Below, in pieces: positions 44,011 to 56,055 of a stretch of 64,000 nucleotides of DNA. Each line of letters starts with the position of its first letter. The stretch's first letter is position 1. Location: assembly GCF_009708005.2 (NCBI RefSeq), contig NZ_CP052757.1:2604001-2668000 (forward strand), written 5' to 3'. This stretch comes from Cellulosimicrobium protaetiae (GTDB lineage: Bacteria; Actinomycetota; Actinomycetes; Actinomycetales; Cellulomonadaceae). Both the position numbers and the translations under genes were made by a program. Below the pieces are notes generated by a model. That model worked only from the letters and a program-made list of their open reading frames with translations. It was not told the DNA's origin and did not search any database.

Positions 44011-44823
44011 ATGACGGTTCTGGACGACATCGTCGCGGGCGTGCGCGAGGACCTCGCGGTACGTCAGGCGGCGACCTCGCTCGACGAGCTGAAGGAACGT
44101 GCCGCCCGTGTCCCCGGGGCGCTCGAGGTCGTGAGCCGCCTCAAGGCGGACGACGCCGTCGCTGTCATCGCCGAGGTGAAGCGCTCGAGCCCCAGCAAGG
44201 GTGCGCTCGCGGCGATCTCCGACCCGGCCGAGCTCGCGGGGGAGTACGAGAAGGGCGGCGCCGCCGCGATCTCGGTGCTCACCGAGCAGCGGCGGTTCAA
44301 CGGGAGCCTGGCCGACCTCGACGCCGTGCGCGCGCGGGTCGACGTCCCCGTGCTCCGCAAGGACTTCGTCGTGACGCCCTACCAGGTGTGGGAGGCGCGC
44401 GCGCACGGCGCCGACATCGTCCTCCTCATCGTCGCGGCCCTCGAGCAGACGGTGCTCACGTCGCTCGTGGAGCGCGTCCACTCGCTCGGCATGACGGCGC
44501 TCGTCGAGGTGCACACGATCGACGAGGTGTCGCGCGCGCTCGACGCCGGCGCCCGCGTGGTCGGCGTGAACTCGCGCGACCTCAAGACCCTCGACGTCGA
44601 CCGCACGACGTTCGCGCGCCTCGCTCCCGCCATCCCGGACGAGGTCGTGCGCATCGCCGAGTCGGGCGTCCGCGGTCCGCACGACGTGATGGACTACGCC
44701 CGTTCCGGTGCGCACGCGGTGCTCGTCGGCGAGGCGCTCGTGACCGACGACGCCCCGCGCGCGTCCGTCGCGGACCTCGTCGCGGCCGGGTCGCACCCGT
44801 CGCTGTGGTCCGTGCGGCCCTGA
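44011..44823 (+). CDS. trpC: Indole-3-glycerol phosphate synthase
   Basis: Closes the indole ring in tryptophan synthesis. The 270-residue (beta/alpha)8 barrel has the catalytic Lys and Glu in [13 protein letters not shown], the second Lys in VLRKDFVV, Glu in ALVEVHT, Asn in [11 protein letters not shown] and the phosphate site in IAESGVRG and AVLVGEALV. It is monofunctional. trpF is not in the window; in many actinobacteria PriA (HisA) covers that step. ATG 44011 with GGAGTGGTGGG upstream. It runs towards trpB, 79 bases on. Confidence 0.97.
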   Translation: MTVLDDIVAGVREDLAVRQAATSLDELKERAARVPGALEVVSRLKADDAVAVIAEVKRSSPSKGALAAISDPAELAGEYEKGGAAAISVLTEQRRFNGSLADLDAVRARVDVPVLRKDFVVTPYQVWEARAHGADIVLLIVAALEQTVLTSLVERVHSLGMTALVEVHTIDEVSRALDAGARVVGVNSRDLKTLDVDRTTFARLAPAIPDEVVRIAESGVRGPHDVMDYARSGAHAVLVGEALVTDDAPRASVADLVAAGSHPSLWSVRP

Positions 44824-44902
44824 GGCTCGACGGCACCGTCCGTCACGCCGCAGGCGCCGCGCCCCGGCCCAGCACACCCCACCACGCAGGAGGACCGGCC
44901 CC

Positions 44903-46219
44903 GTGCCCGACTCGACACCTTCGACCACCTCCCGGAGCGCCGAGCACTCCGTGCGCGCCGACCTGACGCGCTCCCTCGCGACCCAGGAGGGTCCCTACTT
45001 CGGAGAGTTCGGAGGTCGCTTCGTCCCCGAGGCGCTCATCGCCGCGCTCGACGAGCTCGAGACCGAGTACCGCAAGGCGCTCGACGACCCCGCGTTCGTG
45101 AACGAGCTCGCGCGCCTCCAGCGCGAGTACACGGGGCGCCCGAGCCCGCTCACCGAGGTGCCGCGCTTCGCGCAGCACGCCGGAGGCTCGCGCGTGTTCC
45201 TCAAGCGCGAGGACCTCAACCACACCGGGTCGCACAAGATCAACAACGTGCTCGGCCAGGCGCTGCTGGTCAAGCGCATGGGCAAGACGCGCGTGATCGC
45301 GGAGACCGGGGCGGGCCAGCACGGCGTCGCGACGGCGACGGCCGCGGCCCTGCTAGACCTCGAGTGCGTCGTGTACATGGGCGAGGAGGACACGCGGCGC
45401 CAGGCGCTCAACGTGGCCCGCATGCGCCTGCTCGGCGCGGAGGTCGTCCCGGTCACCATCGGCCAGCGCACGCTCAAGGACGCCATCAACGAGGCGCTGC
45501 GTGACTGGGTCGCCAACGTCGACACGACCCACTACCTCCTGGGCACGGTGACCGGCCCGCACCCCTTCCCCGAGATGGTGCGCGAGTTCCACCGCGTCAT
45601 CGGCGAGGAGGCGCGCACGCAGATCCTCGACCGCATCGGGCGCCTGCCGGACGCGCTCGCCGCGTGCGTCGGCGGCGGGTCGAACGCGCTCGGCCTCTTC
45701 AACGCGTTCCTCGACGACGAGGGCGTCGAGCTCTACGGGTTCGAGGCCGGGGGCGAGGGCGTGGAGACCGGTCGGCACGCGGCCCGTTTCAGCGGCGGCG
45801 CCCCGGGAGTGCTGCACGGTGCGCGCTCGTACCTGCTCCAGGACGACGACGGGCAGACGCTCCCGAGCCACTCCGTCTCCGCGGGCCTGGACTACCCGAG
45901 CGTCGGCCCGGCGCACTCGTGGCTGCACGACCTCGGGCGTGCGACCTACCAGCCCGTCACCGACTCCGAGGCGATGGACGCGTTCCGGCTGCTGTGCCGC
46001 ACGGAGGGCATCATCCCCGCGATCGAGTCGGCGCACGCGCTCGCCGGCGCCCTGCGGATCGGCCGCGAGGCCGCCGCCGCGGGCCGCACCGACCACGTGA
46101 TCCTGGTGAACCTCTCCGGGCGCGGGGACAAGGACGTCGCGACCGCCGCCCGGTGGTTCGACCTCGTGGACGACGACGCGATCGCCGAGACGGCGACGGG
46201 CACGGAGGGACAGCTGTGA
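44903..46219 (+). CDS. trpB: Tryptophan synthase beta chain
   Basis: Pyridoxal-phosphate enzyme that condenses indole, channelled from TrpA, with serine to give tryptophan. The 438 residues contain the PLP Lys in [11 protein letters not shown], substrate-binding [12 protein letters not shown], the phosphate loop [12 protein letters not shown] and the monovalent-cation region [15 protein letters not shown]. It is the TrpB1 form with the COMM domain, as expected beside trpA. A strong AGGAGG lies before the GTG start. About 25 Ser/Thr-rich residues precede the conserved [11 protein letters not shown]. The trpA start overlaps its stop. Confidence 0.98.
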   Translation: MPDSTPSTTSRSAEHSVRADLTRSLATQEGPYFGEFGGRFVPEALIAALDELETEYRKALDDPAFVNELARLQREYTGRPSPLTEVPRFAQHAGGSRVFLKREDLNHTGSHKINNVLGQALLVKRMGKTRVIAETGAGQHGVATATAAALLDLECVVYMGEEDTRRQALNVARMRLLGAEVVPVTIGQRTLKDAINEALRDWVANVDTTHYLLGTVTGPHPFPEMVREFHRVIGEEARTQILDRIGRLPDALAACVGGGSNALGLFNAFLDDEGVELYGFEAGGEGVETGRHAARFSGGAPGVLHGARSYLLQDDDGQTLPSHSVSAGLDYPSVGPAHSWLHDLGRATYQPVTDSEAMDAFRLLCRTEGIIPAIESAHALAGALRIGREAAAAGRTDHVILVNLSGRGDKDVATAARWFDLVDDDAIAETATGTEGQL

Positions 46220-47133
46220 GCGCGGCGCAGACGAAGGACGCCCCGGAGACGTCGTCCGCAGGGACGGCGTCGGCCACGGCACGACGCCTGCTCGAGCTCC
46301 GCGCCGAGGGACGCGCCGGGCTCGTGGGCTACCTGCCCGTCGGTTTCCCGACCGTGGACCGCTCGGTCGAGGCAGCGCTCGCGCTCGTCGAGTCGGGCGT
46401 GGACGTGCTCGAGCTCGGCATCCCGTACACCGACCCGGTGATGGACGGGCCGGTCATCCAGGCCGCGGCCCAGACCGCGCTCGACGCGGGCGTGCGCGTC
46501 GCGGACGTGTTCCGCGTCGTCGCCGCCGTGACGGAGCGCACGGGCGGCCGCGTCCCCGTGCTCGTCATGACCTACTGGAACCCGGTCCTGCGCTACGGCG
46601 TCGACGCGTTCGCGCGCGACCTCGCCGCCGCCGGGGGCGCGGGGCTCATCACACCCGACCTCATCCCCGACGAGGGGCGCGCGTGGCTGGACGCCTCGGA
46701 GGCGCACGGGCTGGACCGCGTCTTCCTCGTCGCGCCGAGCTCGACGGCCGAGCGGCTGCAGCTCACCGCCCGTGCGTCGCGCGGGTTCGTCTACGCCGCC
46801 TCGACGATGGGCGTCACCGGCGTGCGCGCGGCGGTGGGGCCGCAGGCGGCCCGTCTCGTCGCCGACACGCGGACCGCAGGCGCGGACCTCGTGTGCGTCG
46901 GCCTGGGAGTGTCCACGGGCGATCAGGCCGCCGAGGTCGGTCGCTACGCCGACGGCGTCATCGTCGGCTCCGCGTTCGTGCGCCCCCTGCTGGGCGACGC
47001 CCCGTGGGACGAGCGGATCGCCGCTCTGAAGGTCGTCGCGGCGGGGCTCGCCGCGGGCGTCCGCGCGGGTCGGGAAGGGGCCGGCGACGACGTCCCGGCC
47101 GGCACGGCGACGTCCGGAGAGGTGGTCGCATGA
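46216..47133 (+). CDS. trpA: Tryptophan synthase alpha chain
   Basis: Splits indole-3-glycerol phosphate to indole and glyceraldehyde 3-phosphate and passes indole to TrpB. The 305-residue barrel shows the catalytic Glu in [19 protein letters not shown] with the catalytic Asp near VTYWNP-like [11 protein letters not shown] and [11 protein letters not shown], then the phosphate-binding [12 protein letters not shown] and VGLGVST. The GTG start overlaps trpB and is preceded by GGAGGG. The C-terminal 30 residues are Gly/Ala-rich and variable. Its stop overlaps the lgt ATG. Confidence 0.97.
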   Translation: MSAAQTKDAPETSSAGTASATARRLLELRAEGRAGLVGYLPVGFPTVDRSVEAALALVESGVDVLELGIPYTDPVMDGPVIQAAAQTALDAGVRVADVFRVVAAVTERTGGRVPVLVMTYWNPVLRYGVDAFARDLAAAGGAGLITPDLIPDEGRAWLDASEAHGLDRVFLVAPSSTAERLQLTARASRGFVYAASTMGVTGVRAAVGPQAARLVADTRTAGADLVCVGLGVSTGDQAAEVGRYADGVIVGSAFVRPLLGDAPWDERIAALKVVAAGLAAGVRAGREGAGDDVPAGTATSGEVVA

Positions 47134-48143
47134 GCGCCGCACTTGCCGTCGGGCAGCTCGTGGAGGCCGCGGGCGCACTGCCCGCCGCGATCCCGAGCCC
47201 CCCGCAGCACACGTGGTACCTCGGTCCGTTCCCGATCCGCGCGTACGCGCTCGCGATCCTCGCGGGCATCGCCGTCGCCCTGTGGCTCACCCGGCGGCGC
47301 TGGGTCGCGCGCGGGGGTGAGGCGGACGACGTCCTGGAGATCGCCTTCTGGGCCGTCCCGTTCGGCATCGTCGGCGGGCGGCTCTACCACGTCTTCTCGA
47401 CGCCGGACCCGTACTGGGGGCCGGACGGGAACCCCGTCCGTGCGCTCTACGTGTGGGAGGGCGGCCTCGGCATCTGGGGCGCGGTCGCGCTCGGTGCCGT
47501 GGGCGCCTACATCGGCTGCCGACGGCAGCGCGTGAGCTTCCCTGCCTTCGCCGACGCCCTCGCGCCGGGGCTGCTGCTCGCCCAGGCCGTGGGACGGCTC
47601 GGCAACTGGTTCAACCAGGAGCTCTTCGGCGGGCCCACGACGCTGCCCTGGGGGCTGCGCGTCGACGACTCCGTGGCCGCCGCGGCGGGCTATCCGCCGG
47701 GCACCTTGTTCCACCCGACGTTCCTGTACGAGATGGTCTGGAACATCGGTGCTGCCCTGCTCCTGATCTACCTGGACCGTCGGTTCCGGCTGGGTCATGG
47801 TCGGGTATTCTGGCTCTACGTCTTCGTCTACACGCTCGGTCGTGTGTGGATCGAGATGCTGCGCATCGACGAGGCAGAGCTCGTCCTCGGCCTCCGGCTG
47901 AACGTCTGGACCTCGATCCTGGTCGGCGTCGGTGCGTTGATTGCGTTTATCGTTGTCGGGCGTCGCCACCCCGGGCGCGAGGAGACGGTGTCCCTCGACG
48001 CTCCGGACGAGGCGCCCACCACGGGGCCCGAGGAGCCGGTCGAGGAGTCGACCGACGACGAGGACCCCTCGACGACCGAGGACTCCGACGACGCGGAGGA
48101 GTCCGAGCAGGCAGATGCTGCGCGACCAGACCCCGGTCGCTGA
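47130..48143 (+). CDS. lgt: Prolipoprotein diacylglyceryl transferase
   Basis: Membrane enzyme that transfers diacylglycerol from phosphatidylglycerol to the lipobox Cys of prelipoproteins, such as the FKBP lipoprotein encoded nearby. The 337 residues have about seven helices and the Lgt motifs IRAYALAILAGIAVALWL, VPFGIVGGRLYHV, WEGGLGIWGA, the signature GRLGNWFNQELFG, and HPTFLYEMVWN. The C-terminal 60 residues are Asp/Glu/Thr-rich and probably cytosolic. The ATG overlaps the trpA stop; trpA-lgt coupling is common in actinobacteria. A hairpin follows 27 bases after the stop. Confidence 0.97.
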   Translation: MSAALAVGQLVEAAGALPAAIPSPPQHTWYLGPFPIRAYALAILAGIAVALWLTRRRWVARGGEADDVLEIAFWAVPFGIVGGRLYHVFSTPDPYWGPDGNPVRALYVWEGGLGIWGAVALGAVGAYIGCRRQRVSFPAFADALAPGLLLAQAVGRLGNWFNQELFGGPTTLPWGLRVDDSVAAAAGYPPGTLFHPTFLYEMVWNIGAALLLIYLDRRFRLGHGRVFWLYVFVYTLGRVWIEMLRIDEAELVLGLRLNVWTSILVGVGALIAFIVVGRRHPGREETVSLDAPDEAPTTGPEEPVEESTDDEDPSTTEDSDDAEESEQADAARPDPGR

Positions 48144-48169
48144 GCATCCGTCATTCATAGGCGAATCCG

Positions 48170-48185
48170 CCGGGCGACCGCCCGG
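48170..48185 (+). terminator. Hairpin after lgt
   Basis: Arms CCGGGC and GCCCGG with a GACC loop, followed by a T-rich stretch (TGGGTTCTGT). It probably ends the trpCBA-lgt transcript. Confidence 0.5.
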
Positions 48186-48281
48186 TGGGTTCTGTCATGT
48201 CCATAGGGCCGACGACGTCCCGAACCCCCCAGCTGGAACCAGCCCGGCCGTCTCGGTCGGGCGCCTGTGAGGACGGTGTTG

Positions 48282-51200
48282 ATGACCACGCCGCAGTATC
48301 GGGACGCGCACCGGGCACCCGCCCTGTCCGCCCCTCCCACGGCATCCGGTCTCTACGACCCCGCCGCCGAGCACGACGCGTGCGGCGTCGCCTTCGTGGC
48401 GACGCTCCGCGGCACGCCCGGACGCGACATCGTTGACGCGGGCCTGACGGCCCTGCTCAACCTCGACCACCGCGGTGCCGTCGGCGCCGAGGAGAACAGC
48501 GGCGACGGCGCCGGGATCCTCACGCAGATCCCGGACGCGTTCGTGCGCGACGTGGTCGACGCGGAGCTCCCGCCCGCCGGGCACTACGCCATCGGCATGG
48601 CGTTCCTGCCGCAGGACGCCGACGCGGCCGCCGCGGCGACCCGTGGCGTCGAGGCCATCGCGGCGGAGGAGAAGCTCGAGGTCCTCGCGTGGCGCGACGT
48701 GCCCGTCACGGCGGACCTCGTGGGGCCGAGCGCGCGCGCGTCGATGCCGCTCTTCCGGCACGTCGTGGTCGCCGACCCGTCGCGCGAGCTGTCCGGCGTC
48801 GAGCTGGACCGCCGCACCTATCGCCTGCGCAAGCGCGCGGAGAACGAGCTCGGACTGTTCTTCGCCTCGCTCTCGGCGCGCACCCTCACGTACAAGGGCA
48901 TGCTGACGACGGCTCAGCTCGAGCCGTTCTTCCCAGACCTGTCCGACCCGCGGTACGCGAGCGAGATCGCTCTCGTGCACTCGCGGTTCTCGACCAACAC
49001 GTTCCCGTCCTGGCCGCTCGCGCAGCCGTTCCGCATGATCGCGCACAACGGCGAGATCAACACGGTGCGGGGCAACCGGAACTGGATGGCGGCGCGCGAG
49101 GGCACCCTCGCCAGCGACGCCGTCGGCGACCTCGCCCCGCTGCTGCCCGTCTGCTCGGAGGGGTCGAGCGACTCGGCCAGCTTCGACGAGGTGCTCGAGC
49201 TGCTGCACCTGTCGGGCCGCTCGCTGCCGCACGCGGTGCTCATGATGATCCCGGAGGCGTGGGAGAACCACGCCGACATGGACCCGGACCTCCGTGCGTT
49301 CTACGAGTACCACTCGACGCTCATGGAACCGTGGGACGGGCCGGCGTGCCTCAACTTCACGGACGGCACGCTCATCGGCGCGGTCCTCGACCGCAACGGT
49401 CTGCGCCCGGGGCGCTACTGGGTGACCGAGGACGGCCTCGTCGTGCTCGCGAGCGAGGCGGGCGTGCTCGACCTCGACCCCGCGACGATCGTCCGCAAGG
49501 GTCGTCTCGAGCCGGGCCGCATGTTCCTCGTGGACACCGGCCAGGGCCGGATCATCGAGGACGAGGAGATCAAGTCCCAGCTCGCCGCGCAGCGCCCCTA
49601 CGCGCAGTGGGTCGCGGAGAACGCGGTCTACCTCGACCAGCTCCCCGAGCGCGAGCACGTCGCGCACAGCCCTGCGTCCGTCGAGCGCCGCCAGCGCGCC
49701 TTCGGGTACACGCAGGAGGAGCTCAAGGTCATCCTCACCCCGATGGCGAACACGGGGGCGGAGCCGCTGGGCGCGATGGGCACGGACACGCCCATCGCCG
49801 TCCTGGCGAAGCGCCCGCGCCTGCTGTTCGACTACTTCACGCAGATGTTCGCGCAGGTCACGAACCCGCCGCTCGACGCGATCCGCGAGGAGCTCGTCAC
49901 GTCCATCGGCGGTGCGATCGGCCCCGAGCCGAACCTCCTCGTCGACACGCCCGAGCACGCGCGCAAGCTCATGCTGCCGTTCCCCGTGCTCGACAACGAC
50001 CAGCTCGCCAAGATCATCCGCGTCGACAAGGACCCGAAGCTCGCCGGCATCTTCCGTGCCGTGACGATCAAGGGCCTGTACCGCGTCGCGGGTGGCGGCG
50101 AGTCGCTGCTCACCCGGCTCGAGGAGATCTTCGCCGAGGTCGACGCGCACGTCGCCGCCGGCGCGAGCTTCATCGTGCTCTCGGACCGCGACTCGGACGC
50201 CGAGCACGCCCCGATCCCGTCGCTGCTCCTGTCGAGCGCGGTGCACCACCACCTGCTGCGCCGCCACACGCGGACCCAGGTGTCGCTCGTCGTCGAGGCC
50301 GGCGACGTGCGCGAGGTGCACCACGTCGCGCTCCTCATCGGCTATGGCGCGGCCGCGGTCAACCCGTACCTCGCCATGGAGACCGTCGAGGACCTCGCGC
50401 GCCGCGGCTACCTCGCCGTCGAGCCCGCGAAGGCCGTCGCGAACCTCATCAAGGGGCTCGGCAAGGGCGTGCTCAAGGTCATGAGCAAGATGGGCATCTC
50501 GACCATCTCCTCGTACCGGGGCGCGCAGGTGTTCGAGGCCGTCGGCCTCTCGCACGACCTGGTCCAGGCCTTCTTCAGCGGCACGACGTCCCGACTCAGC
50601 GGGATCGGGCTCGACGTCGTCGCGGCCGAGGTCGCGGCGCGGCACGTCGACGCCTACCCGACGTCGGGCAACCACCGCCCGCACGTGCGTCTCACGACGG
50701 GCGGCGAGTACCAGTGGCGCCGCGACAGCGAGGAGCACCTGTTCGACCCGGAGACGGTGTTCCGCCTCCAGCACGCGACGCGCGAGCGCCGCTTCGACAT
50801 CTTCCGCGAGTACACCCACCGCGTGGACGAGCAGTCCTCGCGGCTCATGACGCTGCGCGGTCTGCTCGAGCTGCGCGAGGGCGAGCGCCCCGCGCTCCCG
50901 CTCGACGAGGTCGAGCCGGTCAGCGAGATCGTGAAGCGGTTCAACACGGGCGCCATGTCCTACGGGTCGATCTCCGCGGAGGCTCACGAGACCCTCGCGG
51001 TCGCGATGAACCGCCTCGGCGGCCGGTCGAACACCGGCGAGGGCGGCGAGGACCCGGAGCGCCTGTACGACCCGGAGCGGCGCTCCAAGGTCAAGCAGAT
51101 CGCGTCGGGCCGGTTCGGCGTCACGAGCGAGTACCTGACCAACGCGGACGACATCCAGATCAAGCTCGCCCAGGGCGCCAAGCCCGGCGAGGGCGGGCAG

Positions 51201-52865
51201 CTCCCGGGGCACAAGGTGTACCCGTGGGTCGCGAAGACCCGGCACTCGACGCCGGGCGTCGGGCTCATCTCGCCGCCGCCGCACCACGACATCTACTCGA
51301 TCGAGGACCTCGCGCAGCTCATCCACGACGCGAAGAACGCGAACCCGGCGGCGCGCATCCACGTCAAGCTCGTCTCCGAGTTCGGCGTCGGGACCGTCGC
51401 GACGGGCGTGTCCAAGGCGCACGCGGACGTCGTCCTCATCTCCGGCCACGACGGCGGCACGGGCGCGAGCCCGCTGACGTCGCTCAAGCACGCGGGCACG
51501 CCCTGGGAGATCGGCCTCGCCGAGACCCAGCAGACGCTCGTGCTGAACAACCTGCGCGACCGCATCGTCGTCCAGGTCGACGGCCAGATGAAGACCGGCC
51601 GTGACGTCGTCGTGGCGGCGCTGCTCGGGGCCGAGGAGTTCGGCTTCGCGACCGCCCCCATGGTCGTGTCGGGCTGCGTGATGATGCGCGTGTGCCACCT
51701 GGACACGTGCCCCGTGGGCGTCGCCACGCAGAACCCCGAGCTGCGCGCCCGCTTCACGGGCAAGCCGGAGTTCGTCGTGAACTTCTTCGAGTTCATCGCC
51801 GAGGAGGTGCGCGAGTACCTGGCGCGCCTCGGCTTCCGGACCATCGAGGAGGCGATCGGGCACGTCGAGTACCTCGACACGCGCAAGGCCGTCGACCACT
51901 GGAAGGCGCAGGGGCTCGACCTCGGGCCGATCCTGGAGCAGCCGGTGCCCGTCGAGGGTGCGTCGCTGCGCAACACCACGACGCAGGACCACGGTCTCGA
52001 CAAGGCGCTCGACAACCAGCTCGTCGCCCTGGCGCAGGACGCGCTCGAGCGGCGCGAGCCGGTGCGGATCTCGCTGTCGGTGCGCAACGTCAACCGGACC
52101 GTCGGGACGATGCTCGGTCACGAGGTGACGAAGCGCTTCCGTGGCGAGGGCCTGCCCGACGACACGATCGACGTGACCCTCACGGGGTCCGCCGGTCAGT
52201 CGCTCGGCGCGTTCCTCCCGCGCGGCGTGACGCTGCGCCTGTTCGGCGACGCCAACGACTACGTCGGCAAGGGCCTGTCGGGCGGTCGGATCGTCGTCCG
52301 CCCGGACCGCAACGCGGTCCTCACCGGGTCGAGCAACGTCGTGGCGGGCAACGTCATCGGCTACGGCGCGACGTCGGGGGAGATCTTCCTGCGCGGTCGC
52401 GTGGGCGAGCGCTTCGGCGTGCGCAACTCGGGCGCGACGCTCGTCGTCGAGGGAGTGGGCGACCACGGCTGCGAGTACATGACGGGCGGCACGGTGCTCG
52501 TGCTCGGCCCGACGGGCCGCAACTTCGGCGCCGGCATGTCCGGCGGCACCGCGTACGTGCTCGACCTGCGCGAGGCCGCCGTGAACACGAGCGCGCTCGC
52601 GACGGGCGAGCTGGGCCTGAGCCCGCTCGAGGACGCCGAGGTGGCGCTCGTCGAGCAGCTCGTGCGCCGTCACCACGAGGAGACCGGGTCGCCGCTCGCG
52701 GCCGAGCTGCTCGAGGACTTCTCCGCGGCCGTCCAGCGCTTCACGCGCGTGCTGCCGACCGACTTCGCCCGCATGCGCTCGGCGCTCGAGAAGGCCGAGT
52801 CGGCCGGTCTCGACCCCGCGGCGCCGGGCGTGTGGGACCAGATCTTGGAGGTGGCCCGTGGCTGA
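48282..52865 (+). CDS. gltB: Glutamate synthase large subunit (NADPH-GOGAT alpha)
   Basis: Makes two glutamates from glutamine and 2-oxoglutarate with electrons from GltD. The 1527 residues match the family. A propeptide of 33 residues is removed to expose Cys34 of [11 protein letters not shown], the glutaminase nucleophile. The central domain follows, then the FMN-binding synthase domain with the 3Fe-4S Cys cluster in [20 protein letters not shown], substrate residues in [13 protein letters not shown] and [12 protein letters not shown], and the C-terminal beta-helix ([28 protein letters not shown]). ATG 48282 has GAGGA eight bases upstream; the GTG at 48267 overlaps that site. gltD starts inside its last codons. 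Confidence 0.98.
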   Translation: MTTPQYRDAHRAPALSAPPTASGLYDPAAEHDACGVAFVATLRGTPGRDIVDAGLTALLNLDHRGAVGAEENSGDGAGILTQIPDAFVRDVVDAELPPAGHYAIGMAFLPQDADAAAAATRGVEAIAAEEKLEVLAWRDVPVTADLVGPSARASMPLFRHVVVADPSRELSGVELDRRTYRLRKRAENELGLFFASLSARTLTYKGMLTTAQLEPFFPDLSDPRYASEIALVHSRFSTNTFPSWPLAQPFRMIAHNGEINTVRGNRNWMAAREGTLASDAVGDLAPLLPVCSEGSSDSASFDEVLELLHLSGRSLPHAVLMMIPEAWENHADMDPDLRAFYEYHSTLMEPWDGPACLNFTDGTLIGAVLDRNGLRPGRYWVTEDGLVVLASEAGVLDLDPATIVRKGRLEPGRMFLVDTGQGRIIEDEEIKSQLAAQRPYAQWVAENAVYLDQLPEREHVAHSPASVERRQRAFGYTQEELKVILTPMANTGAEPLGAMGTDTPIAVLAKRPRLLFDYFTQMFAQVTNPPLDAIREELVTSIGGAIGPEPNLLVDTPEHARKLMLPFPVLDNDQLAKIIRVDKDPKLAGIFRAVTIKGLYRVAGGGESLLTRLEEIFAEVDAHVAAGASFIVLSDRDSDAEHAPIPSLLLSSAVHHHLLRRHTRTQVSLVVEAGDVREVHHVALLIGYGAAAVNPYLAMETVEDLARRGYLAVEPAKAVANLIKGLGKGVLKVMSKMGISTISSYRGAQVFEAVGLSHDLVQAFFSGTTSRLSGIGLDVVAAEVAARHVDAYPTSGNHRPHVRLTTGGEYQWRRDSEEHLFDPETVFRLQHATRERRFDIFREYTHRVDEQSSRLMTLRGLLELREGERPALPLDEVEPVSEIVKRFNTGAMSYGSISAEAHETLAVAMNRLGGRSNTGEGGEDPERLYDPERRSKVKQIASGRFGVTSEYLTNADDIQIKLAQGAKPGEGGQLPGHKVYPWVAKTRHSTPGVGLISPPPHHDIYSIEDLAQLIHDAKNANPAARIHVKLVSEFGVGTVATGVSKAHADVVLISGHDGGTGASPLTSLKHAGTPWEIGLAETQQTLVLNNLRDRIVVQVDGQMKTGRDVVVAALLGAEEFGFATAPMVVSGCVMMRVCHLDTCPVGVATQNPELRARFTGKPEFVVNFFEFIAEEVREYLARLGFRTIEEAIGHVEYLDTRKAVDHWKAQGLDLGPILEQPVPVEGASLRNTTTQDHGLDKALDNQLVALAQDALERREPVRISLSVRNVNRTVGTMLGHEVTKRFRGEGLPDDTIDVTLTGSAGQSLGAFLPRGVTLRLFGDANDYVGKGLSGGRIVVRPDRNAVLTGSSNVVAGNVIGYGATSGEIFLRGRVGERFGVRNSGATLVVEGVGDHGCEYMTGGTVLVLGPTGRNFGAGMSGGTAYVLDLREAAVNTSALATGELGLSPLEDAEVALVEQLVRRHHEETGSPLAAELLEDFSAAVQRFTRVLPTDFARMRSALEKAESAGLDPAAPGVWDQILEVARG

Positions 52866-54324
52866 CCCCCGCGGATTCCTGAAGGTGCGGGAGCGCGAGC
52901 TCCCGCCGAACCGTCCGGTCGCCGTGCGCCTGCGGGACTGGAAGGACGTGCACGCGCACCTCGAGGAGGGCCAGGTCTTCCTCAAGGAGCAGGCGGGTCG
53001 CTGCATGGACTGCGGCATCCCCTTCTGCCACCAGGGCTGCCCCCTCGGCAACCTCATCCCCGAGTGGAACGACCTCGTCTACCGGGACCAGTGGGCCGAC
53101 GCGATCGACCGCCTGCACGAGACCAACAACTTCCCCGAGTTCACCGGTCGCGTGTGCCCGGCACCGTGCGAGTCGAGCTGCGTGCTCGGCATCAACCAGC
53201 CGGCCGTGACGATCAAGAACGTCGAGGTCTCGATCATCGACGAGGCGTTCGCCCGCGGTCTGGTGACGCCGCAGGTGCCGCAGCGCCTCACGGGCTCGAC
53301 CGTCGCCGTCGTGGGTTCCGGTCCCGCCGGGCTCGCCGCGGCACAGCAGCTCACGCGTGCGGGTCACACGGTCGCCGTGTACGAGCGGGACGACGCGATC
53401 GGCGGCCTGCTGCGGTACGGCATCCCGGACTTCAAGCTCGAGAAGCTGCACATCGACCGCCGCGTCGCGCAGATGGAGGCCGAGGGCACGCGGTTCCGCC
53501 CCGGCGTCGAGATCGGCGTCGACATCACGTGGGACGACCTGCGTGCGCGGTTCGACGCCGTCGTGGTCGCGACGGGCGCGACCGTGCCGCGAGACCTGTC
53601 GATCCCGGGCCGCGAGCTCGGCGGCATCCACTTCGCCATGGACTTCCTGCACCAGGCGAACGCCGTCGTGGCCGGGCGCGAGGTCCCCGACCAGATCCGG
53701 GCCGACGGCAAGCACGTCATCGTCATCGGCGGTGGCGACACCGGGTCGGACTGCCTCGGCACCTCGCTGCGCCAGGGCGCGGTGAGCGTGACGACGCTCG
53801 CGATCGGCAAGCAGCCGCCGCTCGAGCGCTCGGCGCGCCAGCCCTGGCCGACCGACCCGATCCTGTTCGAGGTGTCCACGTCCCACGAGGAGGGCGGTGA
53901 GCGCGAGTACCTCGCGTCGACCGTCGAGTTCCTCGGGGACGAGAACGGGGCCGTGCGTGCGCTGCGCGTCGCGGAGACCGAGTACCTGCCCGACGGCCGC
54001 CGCGTGCCCAAGGAGGGCACCGAGCGAGAGATCCCCGCGGACCTCGTGCTCGTCGCGATGGGCTTCACCGGGCCGGAGACGGCGACCCTCACGACCCAGT
54101 CCGGCGCGGACCTCACGGGCCGCGGCCTCGTGGCGCGCGGCGACGACTTCGCGTCGTCGCTGCCGGGGGTCTTCGTGGCCGGCGACGCGGGTCGTGGGCA
54201 GTCGTTGATCGTGTGGGCGATCGCCGAGGGTCGGGCGGCGGCGGCTTCCGTCGACGCCTACCTTCAGGGAGGGACCGAGCTGCCCGCGCCTGTGCGCGCG
54301 AACACCGTGTCCTTGCGCGCTTGA
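52858..54324 (+). CDS. gltD: Glutamate synthase small subunit (GOGAT beta)
   Basis: FAD protein that takes electrons from NADPH and passes them through iron-sulfur centres to GltB. The N-terminal Cys-rich part, [20 protein letters not shown] and [14 protein letters not shown], carries the two 4Fe-4S clusters. The FAD site is [17 protein letters not shown] near residue 145 and the NADPH site [15 protein letters not shown] near 285. The C-terminal motif [19 protein letters not shown] completes FAD binding. At 488 residues it is normal. Its GTG start overlaps the gltB stop by eight bases, which couples the two subunits. Confidence 0.98.
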   Translation: MADPRGFLKVRERELPPNRPVAVRLRDWKDVHAHLEEGQVFLKEQAGRCMDCGIPFCHQGCPLGNLIPEWNDLVYRDQWADAIDRLHETNNFPEFTGRVCPAPCESSCVLGINQPAVTIKNVEVSIIDEAFARGLVTPQVPQRLTGSTVAVVGSGPAGLAAAQQLTRAGHTVAVYERDDAIGGLLRYGIPDFKLEKLHIDRRVAQMEAEGTRFRPGVEIGVDITWDDLRARFDAVVVATGATVPRDLSIPGRELGGIHFAMDFLHQANAVVAGREVPDQIRADGKHVIVIGGGDTGSDCLGTSLRQGAVSVTTLAIGKQPPLERSARQPWPTDPILFEVSTSHEEGGEREYLASTVEFLGDENGAVRALRVAETEYLPDGRRVPKEGTEREIPADLVLVAMGFTGPETATLTTQSGADLTGRGLVARGDDFASSLPGVFVAGDAGRGQSLIVWAIAEGRAAAASVDAYLQGGTELPAPVRANTVSLRA

Positions 54325-54436
54325 CGTGCACCCCGACGTCGGGTGTCCGGCGCCGGGACGATGAGCGGGGCATCCTAGGGAGGGGCACCCCGCGACGACC
54401 GGCTCCCGGCCGGTCGGAAGACTAGAGGCTGGAGAT

Positions 54437-55867
54437 ATGCGCAGAGCAAAGATCGTCTGCACCATCGGACCTGCGACCGAGTCGAAGGAGCAGCTCCGCG
54501 CGCTCGTCGACGCCGGGATGGACGTGGCGCGGATCAACCGCAGCCACGGCAGCGCCGAGGAGCACGCGGCCGTCTACCGCGGCGTGCGCGAGGCCGCCGC
54601 CGAGTCGGGCCGGTCCGTCGCGGTGCTCGTCGACCTCCAGGGGCCGAAGATCCGTCTGGGCCGCTTCGGCGGCGACGAGAAGCACTGGCTCGAGGAGGGT
54701 GACACCTTCACGATCACGACCGAGGACGTCGTCGGCACCAAGGAGCTCGTCTCCACGACGCACAAGGGCCTGCCCGGCGACGCGCGCGTCGGCGACCCGA
54801 TCCTCATCGACGACGGCAAGGTGCTCGTCCGCGTCACCGCCGTCGAGGGCCCCCGCGTCGTCACGCGCGTCGAGGTCGCCGGCCCGGTGTCGAACAACAA
54901 GGGCCTGAACCTCCCGGGCGTCGCGGTCTCCGTGCCGGCGCTGTCCGAGAAGGACCAGGACGACCTGCGCTGGGCGCTCCGTCTCGGCGCGGACATCATC
55001 GCGCTGTCCTTCGTGCGGTCCGCGAAGGACTTCGAGGACGTCAAGCGGATCATGGACGAGGAGGGCCGCACGGTCCCCGTCGTCGCCAAGATCGAGAAGC
55101 CGCAGGCCGTCGACAACCTCGCCGAGATCGTCGACGCGTTCGACGGCGTCATGGTCGCGCGCGGCGACCTCGCGGTCGAGCTCCCGCTGGAGCAGGTCCC
55201 GCTCGTCCAGAAGCGCATCGTCGAGCTCGCGCGTCGCAACGCGAAGCCCGTCATCGTCGCGACCCAGGTGCTCGAGTCCATGACGAACTCGCCGCGCCCG
55301 ACGCGCGCCGAGGCGTCCGACTGCGCCAACGCCGTCCTCGACGGCGCCGACGCGGTCATGCTCTCGGGCGAGACCAGCGTGGGCGAGTACCCGATCCTCA
55401 CGGTCGAGACCATGGCCCGCATCATCGAGGCCACGGAAGAGGCGGGCCGCGAGCGCATCGCGCCGCTCGGCTCGACCCCGCACACGCGTGGTGGCGCCAT
55501 CACGCGCGCCGCGGCGGAGATCGGCGAGATCCTCGGCGCGAAGTACCTCGCGACGTTCACCCAGTCGGGCGACTCGGCGCGCCGCATGTCGCGCCTGCGC
55601 TCGTCGATCCCGCTGCTCGCCTTCACGCCGCGCGAGCACGTGCGCAACGTCCTGTCGCTCTCGTGGGGCACCCAGACGTACCAGGTGCCCGAGGTGGAGA
55701 ACACCGACGCGATGGTGGGCCAGGTCGACACGACCCTCCAGGCCAACGGCCTCGCCGAGGTCGGCGACCTCGTGGTCGTCGTCTCCGGCGCCCCCGTGGG
55801 CCAGCCGGGCACGACGAACTCGATCCTCGTGCACAAGATCGGCGACCACTCCGACCTGCGGAAGTGA
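54437..55867 (+). CDS. pyk: Pyruvate kinase
   Basis: Catalyses the last step of glycolysis, phosphoenolpyruvate plus ADP to pyruvate plus ATP. The 476 residues show KIVCTIGPATESKEQL, the potassium/ADP region ARINRSHGSAEEH (an Arg sits where many relatives have Phe, Leu or Met), the catalytic Lys motif VAKIEKPQAVDN, the Mg-binding Glu and Asp in VMVARGDLAVELPLEQVP, and SGETSVGEYP. The B domain lies at about residues 70-165. ATG 54437 has GGAG upstream. A strong terminator hairpin follows. gltBD-pyk synteny, downstream of lgt, resembles the mycobacterial order. Confidence 0.98.
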   Translation: MRRAKIVCTIGPATESKEQLRALVDAGMDVARINRSHGSAEEHAAVYRGVREAAAESGRSVAVLVDLQGPKIRLGRFGGDEKHWLEEGDTFTITTEDVVGTKELVSTTHKGLPGDARVGDPILIDDGKVLVRVTAVEGPRVVTRVEVAGPVSNNKGLNLPGVAVSVPALSEKDQDDLRWALRLGADIIALSFVRSAKDFEDVKRIMDEEGRTVPVVAKIEKPQAVDNLAEIVDAFDGVMVARGDLAVELPLEQVPLVQKRIVELARRNAKPVIVATQVLESMTNSPRPTRAEASDCANAVLDGADAVMLSGETSVGEYPILTVETMARIIEATEEAGRERIAPLGSTPHTRGGAITRAAAEIGEILGAKYLATFTQSGDSARRMSRLRSSIPLLAFTPREHVRNVLSLSWGTQTYQVPEVENTDAMVGQVDTTLQANGLAEVGDLVVVVSGAPVGQPGTTNSILVHKIGDHSDLRK

Positions 55868-55906
55868 CGCCGCCGCGCCCCTGACGGCGCGGTCCGTGTG
55901 ACGCCC

Positions 55907-55943
55907 GACGGCGGCGCCCCCTCTCGCAGGGAGCGCCGCCGTC
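55907..55943 (+). terminator. Intrinsic terminator-like hairpin after pyk
   Basis: Arms GACGGCGGCGC (55907-55917) and GCGCCGCCGTC (55933-55943) pair perfectly over 11 bp around a 15-base loop whose inner CCC and GGG can extend the stem. GTCGTTCCC follows. It lies 40 bases after the pyk stop. Confidence 0.75.
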
Positions 55944-56055
55944 GTCGTTCCCGGTCGGGGTGGCAGTCGGTCGCTTCGCCTCCGCTCTCCCGCGCCGTCA
56001 CCTCGAGCGCGTCGCCGGGCAGGGAATACGGACGACACCGAGCTCGTGGTGGCCC

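Noticed and set aside
48195-53057. 1620-residue open frame on the minus strand opposite gltBD
   Set aside because: It is the antisense of clear GltB and GltD proteins; the composition (Arg, Val, Glu-rich, no motifs) is what high-GC codon bias gives on the opposite strand.
54332-54343. Palindrome CCCGACGTCGGG after gltD as a terminator
   Set aside because: Only a short stem, no T tract, and such palindromes are frequent by chance at this base composition; left out of the feature list.
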